Shown piece after piece: positions 45,047 to 54,157 of a DNA stretch of 64,000 nt. The position numbers and the translations under genes are program-made. How positions within the stretch are numbered: the stretch's first letter is position 1; every line of letters begins with the position of its first letter. The notes beneath the pieces were generated by a model that was given only the letters and a program-made list of their open reading frames with translations, had not been told where the DNA came from and searched no databases. The stretch is from Paraburkholderia sp. SOS3 (GTDB taxonomy: Bacteria > Pseudomonadota > Gammaproteobacteria > Burkholderiales > Burkholderiaceae): assembly GCF_001922345.1 (NCBI RefSeq), contig NZ_CP018811.1, positions 2,356,001-2,420,000 on the forward strand. Reading direction: 5' to 3'.

Positions 45047-45070
45047 GCGCCGCCCTGCACGCGGCGGCGC
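45047..45070. terminator. Hairpin between paoC and a convergent small gene
   Basis: GCGCCGCC / GGCGGCGC with an 8-nt loop, 7 bp after the paoC stop. No T-tract follows, so it is only a possible terminator. Confidence 0.4.
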
Positions 45071-45085
45071 CTTGGGTCGATCTCG

Positions 45086-45325
45086 TTACAGCGGTGTGCC
45101 GCCGACCGTCGGCGAGATCGTGCTGTCGCGATTCGGATCGTCGGGCCTCATCTCCGGCGTTGCCGGTCTTAGCGAAAGCGGCGGATGCTCGCGGTTGCAT
45201 GTGTCGATCGAACGATCGGCCACGCAGCGCTGGAATGCATCCGCTTCGTCTTTTTTCGCAAACGTGTACACGGTCTGCTCGACCTGGACTTCGGTGTCCG
45301 ACGTGCGAATGGTCATGATACTCAT
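45086..45325 (-). CDS. Small conserved hypothetical protein, 79 aa
   Basis: ATG 45325 follows GAGGAGAC. The first 45 residues look like a small alpha/beta domain (TEVQVEQTVYTFAKKDEADAF, CVADRSIDTC), the rest is Pro-rich and disordered. No family was recognised. Divergent from the 72-aa gene at 45497; the shared upstream region holds a 13-bp tandem repeat. Confidence 0.65.
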   Translation of the reverse strand: MSIMTIRTSDTEVQVEQTVYTFAKKDEADAFQRCVADRSIDTCNREHPPLSLRPATPEMRPDDPNRDSTISPTVGGTPL

Positions 45326-45390
45326 GCGAAGTCTCCTCGAAATGTGCTCGCTTACCGATCGCACGCATCGGGCGTACCCGATGCGAAGCC

Positions 45391-45442
45391 CGCGGTTGGT
45401 TTCGTGGTTGGGTCCTGCGGTTTGGTCCCGTGGTTTGGTCCA
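45391..45442. repeat. 13-bp tandem repeat, three to four copies, in a divergent promoter region
   Basis: Units GTGGTTGGGTCCT (45404), GCGGTTTGGTCCC (45417) and GTGGTTTGGTCCA (45430) are in tandem, preceded by a degenerate unit CGCGGTTGGTTTC (45391). They lie between two divergent small-protein genes. Confidence 0.75.
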
Positions 45443-45496
45443 CTTGTTGCTGCAGATCCATACGACCTCAACGAACGCGAGATCAAGGAGGAAACG

Positions 45497-45715
45497 ATGG
45501 CATCGAACCACACCCAGCACGACGACCGCGACCGCGAACAGCAACCGTCGGCCAATCCCACCGAGGCGATGAAGCAGGCAAACCCGCCGCGCGCGAATGT
45601 TCATCCCGAGCAGACGGCGGAAGTGCCGCACGGCACCGGCAGTCACTCGGAACCGCCGGGCGGCGGTGGCCGTCCGTCGCAGCGCCAGCGGCCCGAGGAT
45701 GCGCGCAAGCCATAG
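45497..45715 (+). CDS. Small disordered protein, 72 aa
   Basis: ATG 45497 follows an ideal AAGGAGGAAAC site. The product is His/Asp/Gln/Pro-rich (ASNHTQHDDRDREQQPSANP), with no hydrophobic core, hence disordered. It resembles other small hydrophilic stress proteins in this window. It is followed after 56 bp by the zinc-ribbon gene; the two may be cotranscribed. Confidence 0.65.
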   Translation: MASNHTQHDDRDREQQPSANPTEAMKQANPPRANVHPEQTAEVPHGTGSHSEPPGGGGRPSQRQRPEDARKP

Positions 45716-45771
45716 CGCCGGGCTTTGACGCGGCCGATTACGCCGCAACGCAACTGTTTTTGGAGGACATC

Positions 45772-45942
45772 ATGGAACCGGATCAAAAACCGCTTTCGCC
45801 GGGCGACGAAGGACCGCCGGATGCTCCCGGCGTGGGCGAGGACATATGCGCCGTCTGTGACGGCACCGGTCTGGTGGAGGGCGAACGCTGCGAAGTCTGC
45901 AGCGGCACCGGCAAGGTGCTGCAAGGCATCGGCGGCGGTTGA
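45772..45942 (+). CDS. Small zinc-ribbon-like protein with two CxxCxGxG motifs, 56 aa
   Basis: ATG 45772 follows TTGGAGGAC. After a Pro/Asp-rich start the protein has CAVCDGTG and CEVCSGTG, the DnaJ-type zinc-finger motif. One pair binds one zinc in DnaJ. Without a J domain it may be a small zinc-binding helper for chaperones or redox control; unassigned. Followed by the SDR gene after 59 bp. Confidence 0.75.
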   Translation: MEPDQKPLSPGDEGPPDAPGVGEDICAVCDGTGLVEGERCEVCSGTGKVLQGIGGG

Positions 45943-46001
45943 TGGAACGGGACCCCGAACACAACCGCGCGTAAAGCGCGAATACCAGCGGAGGAAAACC
46001 G

Positions 46002-46787
46002 ATGAATCTGCAAAACAAAACAGCATTTGTCACGGGTGCGGGCTCGGGCATCGGCAAAGCGAGCGCGCTACGCCTCGCCGCGGCCGGAGCGAGAGTGATC
46101 GTGCATGCGCATAAGGATGACGAAACACGCGCGACCGTCGACGAGATCGTGAAGCAAGGTGGCGACGCCTTCGGCTTTACGGCCGATCTTCGTGACGATG
46201 CCGGCTTCGGCCAGGGACTCGATCGTGCGGTTTCGCAAAGCGGGCGGCTTGATATCGTCGTCGCGAACGCCGGTATCAACGGCGTATGGGCGCCGATCGA
46301 CGAACTGAAGCCGGCCGAATGGGACAACACGATCAATACGAATCTGCGCGGCGCGTATCTGACGCTGCATTTGACCGTGCCGCATCTGAAACGCGCGGGC
46401 GCAGGATCGATCGTGATCATCTCGTCGATCAACGGCACACGCGTATTCAGTCACGGCGGCGCCTCCGCGTATTCGACGACCAAAGCCGGCTTGCTCGCGC
46501 TCGGCCAGATGACCGCGCTCGAACTCGCCAAGCACAAGATTCGCGTGAACGTGATCTGTCCGGGGAAAATCGACACAGAAATCGATGAGAACACGCAGAC
46601 GCGTTCGGCCAGCGAGGCATCGGAAGCGGCCGAGTACCCGCAAGGCAAGATTCCGCTGACCGACGGCAAGGCAGGCAGCAGCGACGATATCGCCGACATG
46701 GTCGTCTATCTTTCGTCGGATCGCGCGCGGTTCATTACGGGCACGCCGGTGTGGATCGACGGCGGGCAGTCGTTGCTGGTCGGCTGA
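46002..46787 (+). CDS. Short-chain dehydrogenase/reductase
   Basis: 261 residues with GGAGGAAAACC before ATG 46002. Classic SDR: cofactor motif TGAGSGIG (residues 11-18), NAG motif VVANAGINGV, catalytic Ser in ISSIN, YSTTK (Tyr-x-x-x-Lys), and a C-terminal GTPVWIDGGQSLLVG. NAD(P)-dependent oxidoreductase, soluble, substrate unknown. His at the position after the second strand (VHAHKDDE) does not settle NAD versus NADP. Confidence 0.9.
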   Translation: MNLQNKTAFVTGAGSGIGKASALRLAAAGARVIVHAHKDDETRATVDEIVKQGGDAFGFTADLRDDAGFGQGLDRAVSQSGRLDIVVANAGINGVWAPIDELKPAEWDNTINTNLRGAYLTLHLTVPHLKRAGAGSIVIISSINGTRVFSHGGASAYSTTKAGLLALGQMTALELAKHKIRVNVICPGKIDTEIDENTQTRSASEASEAAEYPQGKIPLTDGKAGSSDDIADMVVYLSSDRARFITGTPVWIDGGQSLLVG

Positions 46788-46813
46788 GCGCTGCGGCGCG
46801 AGCGGCGTCTTCG

Positions 46814-48580
46814 CTATATCTGATCGAACATGCATGCCGCGTTGATCAACGCGACGTGCGATAGCGTCTGCGGAAAGTTGCCGCATTGGCGCTTGCCGGC
46901 TGTGTCGTACTCTTCCGACAGCAGACCGACGTCGTTACGCAGCGCAAGCACGCGCTCGAATATATCGAGCGCTTCGTCGCGTCGCCCCTGCATGTGGCGA
47001 ACCTGCGCGAGCCACAAACTGCACGCTACGAATGCGCCTTCCTGAATCGGTTCTTTCGCCGGGGTTTCGTGGCCATCGCCGAGATAACGCCATACAAGAC
47101 CTTCGGTCATCAGGTTGCGCTCGATCGCGCGGACCGTCGCGCCGATGCGCGGGTCGTCGGCGGGCAGAAAGCCGAACAGCGGCAATAGCAGGAGGCTCGC
47201 GTCGAGTCGCTCGCTGCCGTATGACTGGGTAAATGCGTTGGCCTGCGTATTGAAGCCGTGCGCGAGCACGTCGTTGCGTATCTCGGCCGCGAGCCGTTTC
47301 CATTTTGCAAGCGGCGCGCGGTGGCCGAATTCGCCGGCGCTGCGAATCGCACGATCGACAGCCACCCACGCCATCACCTTCGACAGCGTGTGATGCCGAC
47401 GTGCCCCGCGAAACTCCCACAGCCCGTTATCGGGCTCGCGCCAGCGCGCTGCGACGTGCTCGATCAGGCCGCACTCGAGCACCCAGGTGTCCCGGTCCGG
47501 CGGCATGCCATGCCGGCGCGCCACATGGAGCGCATTCATGATCTCGCCGTAGATGTCGTGCTGCGACTGCATGACGGCCGCGTTGCCGAAGCGTACAGGC
47601 CGCGAATCTTCGTAGCCGCTCAGCGCCGCGCATTCCCATTCGAGAATGTGACGTGCGCCATCGGTCGTGTACATGATCTGCGTTTGCGCGGGATGACCCG
47701 CGATCGCGCGAACGAGCCAGTCACGCCACGCTGCGGCCTCGGCTTCGAACCCCGTGCCCGCGAGCGCCATCATCGTGAAACTCGCATCGCGCAGCCAGCA
47801 GTAGCGGTAGTCCCAGTTGCGCGTGCCGCCAATGCGCTCGGGCAGCGACGTGGTCGGCGCGGCGACGATGCCTCCGGTCAGCCGGTTCGTCAGTCCCTTG
47901 AGTGTGATCAGCGAGCGCAGCACCGCGCCCGCGTATGGCCCGCGCCCCGGATGCTGCGCGGCCCACTGCTGCCAGAAACCCAGCGTTGCCCGAAGCGATT
48001 TCGTTGCGTCGGCACGCGGCGGCGGCGGCTCGTGGGAGCGACAGCAGGTGAGCACGAAATCAAGGTGCTCGCCAACCGACAGGTCGACGCAATGGCGGAT
48101 GCGCGCGGCGTCGACCGACGGCGCCGCCGGCGCATCGAGCCACAGCGCCCATGGGCCGCCGACCGCGGCGACCCTGTCGTCGAGACGGCGATGCCACGGC
48201 AGCGCGCGTCCGTAGTTGAACCGCACAGCCAGTTCGCTGGTCAGCCGCACATGCCCCGCAACGCATCGCACTTGCCGGAAGACCCGTGCGGGCGCCGCCG
48301 CCCATTCCATCCAGTCGATCAGCTCGAGTGTGCCGGAGGCGGTTTCCAGCGTCGTTTCGAGCACCAGCGATGGACCACGATAGCGGCGCCGCACCGCGAC
48401 GACGGGCTCGTCGGGCGCGATGCGCCAGTAGCCGTTTTGCGGCTCGCCGATCAGCGCCGCGAAACAGGGGCTCGCATCGAACGACGGCCAGCATAGCCAG
48501 TCGATCGAGCCGTTGCGGCCCACGAGGGCGGCACTCTGTCCGTCGCCGATCAGCGCATAGTCCTCGATCCGCAAGGACAT
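46814..48580 (-). CDS. Glycoside hydrolase family 15 (glucoamylase/trehalase-like)
   Basis: 588 residues from ATG 48580, two bases after the stop of the upstream SDR gene. Seen: the N-terminal beta-sandwich start IEDYALIGDGQSAALVGRNG followed by IDWLCWPSFDASPCFA, and the (alpha/alpha)6 barrel with GGTRNWDYRYCWLRDASFT, GLIEHVAARWREPDNGLWEFR and EGAFVACSLWLAQ. Bacterial members of this subgroup hydrolyse trehalose or small alpha-glucans, in the cytoplasm since no signal peptide is present. The open frame continues upstream into the SDR gene but is unconserved there. Confidence 0.9.
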   Translation of the reverse strand: MSLRIEDYALIGDGQSAALVGRNGSIDWLCWPSFDASPCFAALIGEPQNGYWRIAPDEPVVAVRRRYRGPSLVLETTLETASGTLELIDWMEWAAAPARVFRQVRCVAGHVRLTSELAVRFNYGRALPWHRRLDDRVAAVGGPWALWLDAPAAPSVDAARIRHCVDLSVGEHLDFVLTCCRSHEPPPPRADATKSLRATLGFWQQWAAQHPGRGPYAGAVLRSLITLKGLTNRLTGGIVAAPTTSLPERIGGTRNWDYRYCWLRDASFTMMALAGTGFEAEAAAWRDWLVRAIAGHPAQTQIMYTTDGARHILEWECAALSGYEDSRPVRFGNAAVMQSQHDIYGEIMNALHVARRHGMPPDRDTWVLECGLIEHVAARWREPDNGLWEFRGARRHHTLSKVMAWVAVDRAIRSAGEFGHRAPLAKWKRLAAEIRNDVLAHGFNTQANAFTQSYGSERLDASLLLLPLFGFLPADDPRIGATVRAIERNLMTEGLVWRYLGDGHETPAKEPIQEGAFVACSLWLAQVRHMQGRRDEALDIFERVLALRNDVGLLSEEYDTAGKRQCGNFPQTLSHVALINAACMFDQI

Positions 48581-48582
48581 GA

Positions 48583-49587
48583 TCAAACCCGGCGTCGCAG
48601 CAGACCGAAGCAGAGTGTCGCGAACGTTGCAGCCGCAACCATCACGACGCCACGATGCGTGTCGAGCCACAAAGCAGGGCTGCGCGGCGCAGCGGACGCA
48701 TCGAACCGCCCATGCACGCGATGCAGCCGGCTGACCGGTTGCCACAGGTTCGACGCATGGTCGACATTCGCGCCCGCGTGCGGGTCCTGCTGCGCATCGA
48801 AGCCGGTGCGCCCGAGGTAACGGTCGAGCCAGCCTGGTATCCATTGGTTCGCGACGATCGCCTTGATCGACGATGTGCCGACCCACACTTCGCGGCGCCG
48901 ATGCGTGGCGGCCCAATAGATCGCGCGCGCCGCGACTTCGGGCTGAAAAATCGGCGCGACCGGACGCGGTGCATGCGGCATCTGGTTGCAGGCCCAGTCG
49001 AACTGCGGCGTGTTCAGCGCCGGCATCTGCACCATCGTCACGTGGATGCCGCTCTTACGGTGATAGAGCTCGCAGCGCAGTGCGTCGGTAAAGCCGCGTA
49101 TGGCGTGCTTGGCGCCGCAGTACGCGGATTGCAGCGGAATCGAGCGGTAGGCGAGCGCCGAGCCGACCTGCACGATCGTGCCGCGGCCGGACTTCTGCAT
49201 GCATTTCAGCGCGGCCATCGTGCCCCAGACGTAGCCGTGATACGTGACGTTCGTCACGCGCGCGAAGTCCTCGTGCGGCAACGTGTCGACGGGCGCGAAC
49301 GTCGTGACCATCGCATTGTTGACCCACACGTCGATCGGGCCGAACTGCGCTTCGGCGGAAGCGGCGGCGGCCTCGACTGCCTGCGCGTCGCTCACGTCCG
49401 CTTCGATGGGCAGCGCGCGCACGCCGTGCGCGCGCACTTCGTCGGCCGTGTCGCGCAGCGCAGCGGGGTCGCGTGCGAGCAATGCGACGTCGGCGCCGTG
49501 CCGTGCGAATTCGAGTGCGGCTGCGCGACCGACGCCCGCTGTTGCGCCCGTAATCACGACGGTCTTTGGTTTTCGGATCCGGCCCAT
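48583..49587 (-). CDS. SDR oxidoreductase with C-terminal membrane anchor
   Basis: 334 residues; AAGGAGGGAG site. SDR motifs: TGATAGVG (14-21), VNNAMV in place of NAG, GSALAYRS, and YCGAK (Tyr-x-x-x-Lys). An extra region of about 90 residues after the Rossmann fold ends in a hydrophobic segment (VVMVAAATFATLCFGLL) and RRRV, so the enzyme probably sits on the inner face of the membrane. First of a coupled pair with the GH15 gene; substrate unknown. Confidence 0.87.
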   Translation of the reverse strand: MGRIRKPKTVVITGATAGVGRAAALEFARHGADVALLARDPAALRDTADEVRAHGVRALPIEADVSDAQAVEAAAASAEAQFGPIDVWVNNAMVTTFAPVDTLPHEDFARVTNVTYHGYVWGTMAALKCMQKSGRGTIVQVGSALAYRSIPLQSAYCGAKHAIRGFTDALRCELYHRKSGIHVTMVQMPALNTPQFDWACNQMPHAPRPVAPIFQPEVAARAIYWAATHRRREVWVGTSSIKAIVANQWIPGWLDRYLGRTGFDAQQDPHAGANVDHASNLWQPVSRLHRVHGRFDASAAPRSPALWLDTHRGVVMVAAATFATLCFGLLRRRV

Positions 49588-49641
49588 GAGTTCTCCCTCC
49601 TTGCTCTTTTATGCGATGCGTTCAGGCATACGCGTACGCCG

Positions 49642-51285
49642 CTACAACTCCCCGCGCGAAGCCAGCACTTCGATCCTGTCTGCCGTGCGGCATGCAATTG
49701 CCTGGATCGTCAGCGATGGATTGACGCCGCCGACGGTCGGAAAGACCGATCCGTCGCAAATCCACAGATTCGGAATATCCCAGCTGCGGCAATCGGCGTT
49801 GACGACGCTCGTCGCCGGGTCGTCGCCCATGCGCGCGGTGCCGTTCAGATGGCAGGTGTCGTCGGTCTGTTGCCAGATGCGTGTCGCGCCGGCTGCGCCA
49901 AGCGCGTCGGTCATAAAGCGCAGCGAATGCGAAACGAGCCGCCGGTCGTTGTCGCAATAGCTCCACGTGACGCGCGCGACCGGCAGGCCGTACTTGTCTT
50001 TCTCGTCGGCGAGCGTGACGCGGTTGCGCTCCTGCGGCAGCGTCTCGCCGACAATCTTGAGGCCGACCTGATGGTTGTAGAGCTGCATTTCGTCGAGCAG
50101 CGCCTGGCCCCAGAGGCCGCGCCCCAATTGCGTCTGCGCCCAGACCATTGGCAGCGGCCCCTGGCTCATATACGCATAGCCGCCGAAAAAATCCTTGCCC
50201 TTGTCCGTGTAGTTCCAGTGTTCGCTGATCGCAAGCGACGGCGGCCCCTTGTACCAGCGTATTTCGTCGTCCATGACGCCCCATACGGCCTGATTCGACT
50301 GCACCATCAGGTTCTTGCCGACGAGTCCGGAACGATTCGCGAGCCCTTCGGGGAAACGCTCGTTTGCCGACATCAACAGCAGGCGCGGCGTTTCGATCGC
50401 ATAGCCGGCCACCACCACATGACGCGCACGTTGAAATTGCCAGCGGCCTTCGCGGAAGTATTCAACGCCGGTCGCGCGGCCAGCCGGATTGACATCGATG
50501 CGGCCGGCCATCGAAAGATCGCGGATCTCGGCGCCGGCCGCGACCGCGCGTGGAATCCATGTGACCAGCGCGCTCTGCTTGGCATTGGTCGCGCAACCGG
50601 ACACGCAAAAACCGCGATAGACACACGGATGCGCTTTACCGCGCGGCGCGGAAAGCGTGGCGAGCGGCGTCGGGCTCCAGCCGATACCGAGCGCTTCGGC
50701 GCCTTTCGCGAGCACGAGCGCGGCTGCATTCATTTCGTGCGCGCGATACGGATAGCGCGGCCGTTCCGGTCCCCACGGATAGCGCACGGGCCCGGAGATT
50801 TTCAGCGCATCTTCGACGTACGCGTAGTAGCGCCACATTTCGCGCCAGTCGAGCGGCCAGTCCGCGCCATAACCGAGTAGCGAACGTGCTTTGAACCACT
50901 CGGGCCTGAAGCGCAGCGACACCATCGCGAAGTGCACAGTGCTGCCGCCGACCGCCTTGCCGCTGTTGTTCGCACCGAGCACGAGCGGATCGTCGCCGTC
51001 GACAATGCGCTCGTCGGTCCAGTAGAGCTTGGCCTGATGCATCTCGTCGGAGGCGAACTCCTCGAGCGGCCGCCACCAGGCGCCCGCATCGAGCGCAACG
51101 ACCTTGAAGCCCTTTTCGGCAAGCCGGCACGCGAGCGTGCCGCCGCCCGCGCCGGTGCCGACGATGACGAAATCGACTTCTTCGTTTTGCGGATACTCGC
51201 GCATCGGCACCCAGCCGCCGCGTGTGAACACATCGGGCGCACGGCCGTTCGCGCCGCGCGGATAGCGAAGCGCATCATCGGGCAC
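49642..51285 (-). CDS. GMC oxidoreductase, large subunit of a gluconate/sugar dehydrogenase type complex
   Basis: 547 residues from GTG 51285 (CGGAGAC site), overlapping the subunit-3 gene by 11 bp. FAD-binding VDFVIVGTGAGGGTLACRLA near residue 37, GGSTVHFAMVSLRF, a cysteine cluster CVYRGFCVSGC, and a C-terminal CHLNGTARMG with VGGVNPSLTIQAI. This is the flavoprotein type found with gluconate 2-dehydrogenase subunit 3. It oxidises a sugar or sugar acid; the usual third subunit, a tri-heme cytochrome c, is not adjacent (see 60553). Confidence 0.88.
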   Translation of the reverse strand: MPDDALRYPRGANGRAPDVFTRGGWVPMREYPQNEEVDFVIVGTGAGGGTLACRLAEKGFKVVALDAGAWWRPLEEFASDEMHQAKLYWTDERIVDGDDPLVLGANNSGKAVGGSTVHFAMVSLRFRPEWFKARSLLGYGADWPLDWREMWRYYAYVEDALKISGPVRYPWGPERPRYPYRAHEMNAAALVLAKGAEALGIGWSPTPLATLSAPRGKAHPCVYRGFCVSGCATNAKQSALVTWIPRAVAAGAEIRDLSMAGRIDVNPAGRATGVEYFREGRWQFQRARHVVVAGYAIETPRLLLMSANERFPEGLANRSGLVGKNLMVQSNQAVWGVMDDEIRWYKGPPSLAISEHWNYTDKGKDFFGGYAYMSQGPLPMVWAQTQLGRGLWGQALLDEMQLYNHQVGLKIVGETLPQERNRVTLADEKDKYGLPVARVTWSYCDNDRRLVSHSLRFMTDALGAAGATRIWQQTDDTCHLNGTARMGDDPATSVVNADCRSWDIPNLWICDGSVFPTVGGVNPSLTIQAIACRTADRIEVLASRGEL

Positions 51286-51979
51286 GATGGGTCTCCGGTT
51301 CCGACGCACTGTGCTCGCCGGTCGATTCGACCGCTTCCCACGGGTCCCGGCGATTGAACGTCATGCGCACATAGCCGCGCGGATTGGCCGGTCCGCCGAA
51401 GCCGATGTCGCTCCACGACGACGGATGCGCATAGTAAGTCGTGCAGAGATCGTGCAGCACGCGCTGCCGGAAAAACAGCTTCGATGGCATGCCTTGCCAC
51501 GAATCTCGCTTCAGCGTGCCGTGTTCCATTGCCTGCACGAGAGCGATGCGCGCGTGGTCGTCGAGCTCGGCGAACGCGGCCTGATAGCGATGCCGGCTTT
51601 CGTCGTCGAGTGCGCAAAGACCGATGCGCCACGCCTGCTGCAAGCCGGGCAGGCTCGCGTTGCGATAGCCGTCGGTTTTGTTGCCGGCGATCTTGCGGTC
51701 GACTAATGCGGCCAGCGGAACGGGACGGCGATTCGCAGCGCAACGGCTGTCCGGCTGCGGAATGATCACTGCGCATAGTGCCCGTAGCGTGCGCCATTCA
51801 TCGGCGGTGCACCATGCGGGTTCGTCGCGGGTACCGATGCGATCGTCGATCACACTGCGTGTCGCATCGTCCCACGAAGGCGAATCGCGCTTGTCGAGCA
51901 CGTCGTAGTGCGCATAGGCGGGAAGGGCACCGTGCGCATTGACGCGCGCATTGGAGTTCGCATCGAGGTTTTTACTCAC
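51275..51979 (-). CDS. Gluconate 2-dehydrogenase subunit 3 family protein
   Basis: 234 residues. The helical family pattern is recognisable (WCTADEWRTLRALCAVIIPQ, WRIGLCALDDESRHRYQAAF, LHDLCTTYYAHPSSWSDIGF and GYVRMTF). In membrane-bound gluconate and glucose dehydrogenases this small subunit carries the Tat signal that exports the flavoprotein. Here the N-terminus (MSKNLDANSNARVNAHGA) has no twin-arginine or hydrophobic segment, so the pair may stay in the cytoplasm. It overlaps its neighbours on both sides. Confidence 0.87.
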   Translation of the reverse strand: MSKNLDANSNARVNAHGALPAYAHYDVLDKRDSPSWDDATRSVIDDRIGTRDEPAWCTADEWRTLRALCAVIIPQPDSRCAANRRPVPLAALVDRKIAGNKTDGYRNASLPGLQQAWRIGLCALDDESRHRYQAAFAELDDHARIALVQAMEHGTLKRDSWQGMPSKLFFRQRVLHDLCTTYYAHPSSWSDIGFGGPANPRGYVRMTFNRRDPWEAVESTGEHSASEPETHRAR

Positions 51980-52940
51980 GCTCGGTCTCCCTCAGGCGCA
52001 ATGCCGCGAGGCCGGCCATGGCGAGCGCGGTAAAGCTCGGCGGCGCCGGCAACGGCGGACCGCCCAGAACATTCTGCGACCAGTTGCGCCAGCCGCCTTG
52101 CATGCGCGCGACACCGCGCGCATGAAACAGTGTGCCGACGAAGCCCAACGCCGCGGTCGTGCGCAGCCAGATGCGCGTGAACCAGCGTGGACGCGGCGCC
52201 GCGAGTGCCGAATGCGCAAGCAGTACCGCGGCGAGCGGTCCGATCGTGACCGGCGCATACATCGCGCGATGCTGGAATGCACCGCGAAAATGCAGCAGTC
52301 CGACCTCGCCGATCGTGCCGACGAGCCCGATGCCGGCCGCGAGCGCAAGCGCCTTGCCGGCGGGCATGCCAAACAGACGCGGATCGAATGCAGGCTCGTT
52401 GCGCAACTGTTCGCCGACCGCGCCGAGCGCCCCCGATAGCAGCAACGACATCGGCGCGCCAAGGGGTGCGCCATAGAACAGGTTGTGCCAGCTGAATCCG
52501 CCGGGACGCTTCGTGACGTTGTACAGATGGAAACCGCTGCCCGCGACGCCGGCGGCTGCCGCGGCCAGATAGATCGCATGCCTGATCGAATGCGACGCCT
52601 CGGTACGATCCCGGCCGCCATGCAAGCCTGCAAACAGCGCGCAGGTCGCGGATACGAGCGGCGTCACCATGGCGGGATTCTCGAACGAACCGCGATAGTG
52701 TTCGACGGCGCTATCGGCCAAAGCGGAGAAGGCGAGCAGCGCGGAACTGTGATTGAACCCGCGCGCGGCGTCGATATGCACGCGCTGCGGCGACCTCCAT
52801 CGATCGATATTCGCCACTGCTGCGGACCCGACCGGCGCATGCGCGCGCTGTGCGCGAGCACCGGTTCTACGCGTCGCCAGCAACGCGGCGCCTGACAGTG
52901 CGCTCAGCGCGCCGAGCGCATATAACGTGGTTCTTATCAT
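51972..52940 (-). CDS. Polytopic membrane protein, unknown function
   Basis: 322 residues from ATG 52940; other in-frame ATGs upstream (52973, 53000) lack ribosome-binding sites too. Several hydrophobic segments (LYALGALSALSGAALLA; AIYLAAAAAGVAGSGFHLY; ALALAAGIGLVGTIGEVGLL; TIGPLAAVLLAHSALAA) suggest 6-8 TM helices. Conserved-looking His and Arg positions occur (GFHLYNVTKRPGGFSWHNLFY, FRGAFQHRAMY). Overlap with the subunit-3 gene by 8 bp ties it to the dehydrogenase; a role as membrane anchor or electron acceptor is possible but unproven. Confidence 0.72.
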   Translation of the reverse strand: MIRTTLYALGALSALSGAALLATRRTGARAQRAHAPVGSAAVANIDRWRSPQRVHIDAARGFNHSSALLAFSALADSAVEHYRGSFENPAMVTPLVSATCALFAGLHGGRDRTEASHSIRHAIYLAAAAAGVAGSGFHLYNVTKRPGGFSWHNLFYGAPLGAPMSLLLSGALGAVGEQLRNEPAFDPRLFGMPAGKALALAAGIGLVGTIGEVGLLHFRGAFQHRAMYAPVTIGPLAAVLLAHSALAAPRPRWFTRIWLRTTAALGFVGTLFHARGVARMQGGWRNWSQNVLGGPPLPAPPSFTALAMAGLAALRLRETERE

Positions 52941-52999
52941 CGTCGATGTCGTATTGGGGTGAAACACAAACATTGAACTGCGATGCTTCCGTACATGCA

Positions 53000-54157
53000 T
53001 CAAGGCACGCTGACGGCGAAACGCTGCGCATCCTTGCGCCTGAATTCGAGTCCGCAACCGGGGCGCGACAGGTCGGGCGCGATGCTGCCGTTAGCGACGC
53101 GCGGCGCGCCGTCGAACAGCATCGATTCGATGCGCACATGATCGTGAAACCATTCCTGATGACACAGCCCCGGCACAGCGGCGGCCGCGTGCAGATGCAG
53201 CGCCGGTGCGCAATGCGCCGAGAGCGGGATATGGAACGCGTCGGCCAGATGCGCGGCGCGCATGAAGCCTGTCACGCCGCCACAACGGCTTGCATCGGCC
53301 TGCAGAACATCGACCGCTTCCGCTTCGAGCATTCGCCTGAAATAGTCGGCCGTATAGCCGTATTCGCCGGCGGCGATCCGCATACCGGGCGGCGTGGCGA
53401 ACCGGATCGCGGCGAGACCGGCGAGATCGTCGGAACTGACCGGCTCTTCGAACCATTGCACGTCGAGTTCGGAAATTGCCTCGGCAAAACGCAACGCCGT
53501 CTTCGGATCGAATGCGCCATTTGCATCTATAAAGAGGCCCGCGTCGCTGCCGATCGCATCGCGTGCGCATTGCGCGCGGGCGGGGTCGCGTGCCGGGTCG
53601 CTGCCGATCTTGATCTTCACCCAGCGACATCCGTCGTCGCCTACCCAGCGCGATAGCTGCTCGCGCATCCGGTCGTCCGTGTAGGTCGTGAAGCCGCCGC
53701 TTCCATACACGGGCACGTGATCGCGCGCCGCGCCGAGCAGAGTCACGAGCGCAACGCCGAGGCGCTTCGCGTGCAGATCCCAGAGCGCGCAGTCGAGCGC
53801 CGAAATCGCGGTGGCCGCGATGCCGTCCCGGCCAAGATTGCGCACGCGCTGCTGCATTCGCAGCCACAGACGCGGCAGGTCCGACGCGTCCTCGCCTTTG
53901 AGCGTGTCCGAAAGCGTGTGCCGGATCAGCGTCGCGACGCTCGCATCGCTGTACGTATAGCCGAGCCCGGTTACACCAGCGGCTTCGACCTCGGCAACGA
54001 CGAGCGTCGTCGAATTCCATTCGAATGTGCCATCCGCTTCCGGCGCGTCGGTCGGAATCGTGTAGGCATCCGCAGCGATACGCGCGATCGGCGCCGCCGC
54101 GTAACGATCGCTCGCAGTGCGCGTGGAAAAAGGCGATGAAGAAGCAGCGTCTTGCAT
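53000..54157 (-). CDS. Enolase-superfamily enzyme (mandelate racemase/muconate lactonizing type)
   Basis: 385 residues. Barrel residues of the MR/MLE group are in place: KIK (Lys181, Lys183), metal ligands Asp211 (FIDANG), Glu237 (WFEEPV) and Glu265 (AGEYG), Asp288 (QADASRCGG) and His315 (SAHCAP). Lys on one face and His on the other allow abstraction of an alpha-proton from a sugar acid or similar carboxylate, so an acid-sugar dehydratase or racemase is likely. It leads the minus-strand group that also has GMC, SDR and GH15 genes, in keeping with sugar-acid catabolism. Confidence 0.88.
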   Translation of the reverse strand: MQDAASSSPFSTRTASDRYAAAPIARIAADAYTIPTDAPEADGTFEWNSTTLVVAEVEAAGVTGLGYTYSDASVATLIRHTLSDTLKGEDASDLPRLWLRMQQRVRNLGRDGIAATAISALDCALWDLHAKRLGVALVTLLGAARDHVPVYGSGGFTTYTDDRMREQLSRWVGDDGCRWVKIKIGSDPARDPARAQCARDAIGSDAGLFIDANGAFDPKTALRFAEAISELDVQWFEEPVSSDDLAGLAAIRFATPPGMRIAAGEYGYTADYFRRMLEAEAVDVLQADASRCGGVTGFMRAAHLADAFHIPLSAHCAPALHLHAAAAVPGLCHQEWFHDHVRIESMLFDGAPRVANGSIAPDLSRPGCGLEFRRKDAQRFAVSVP

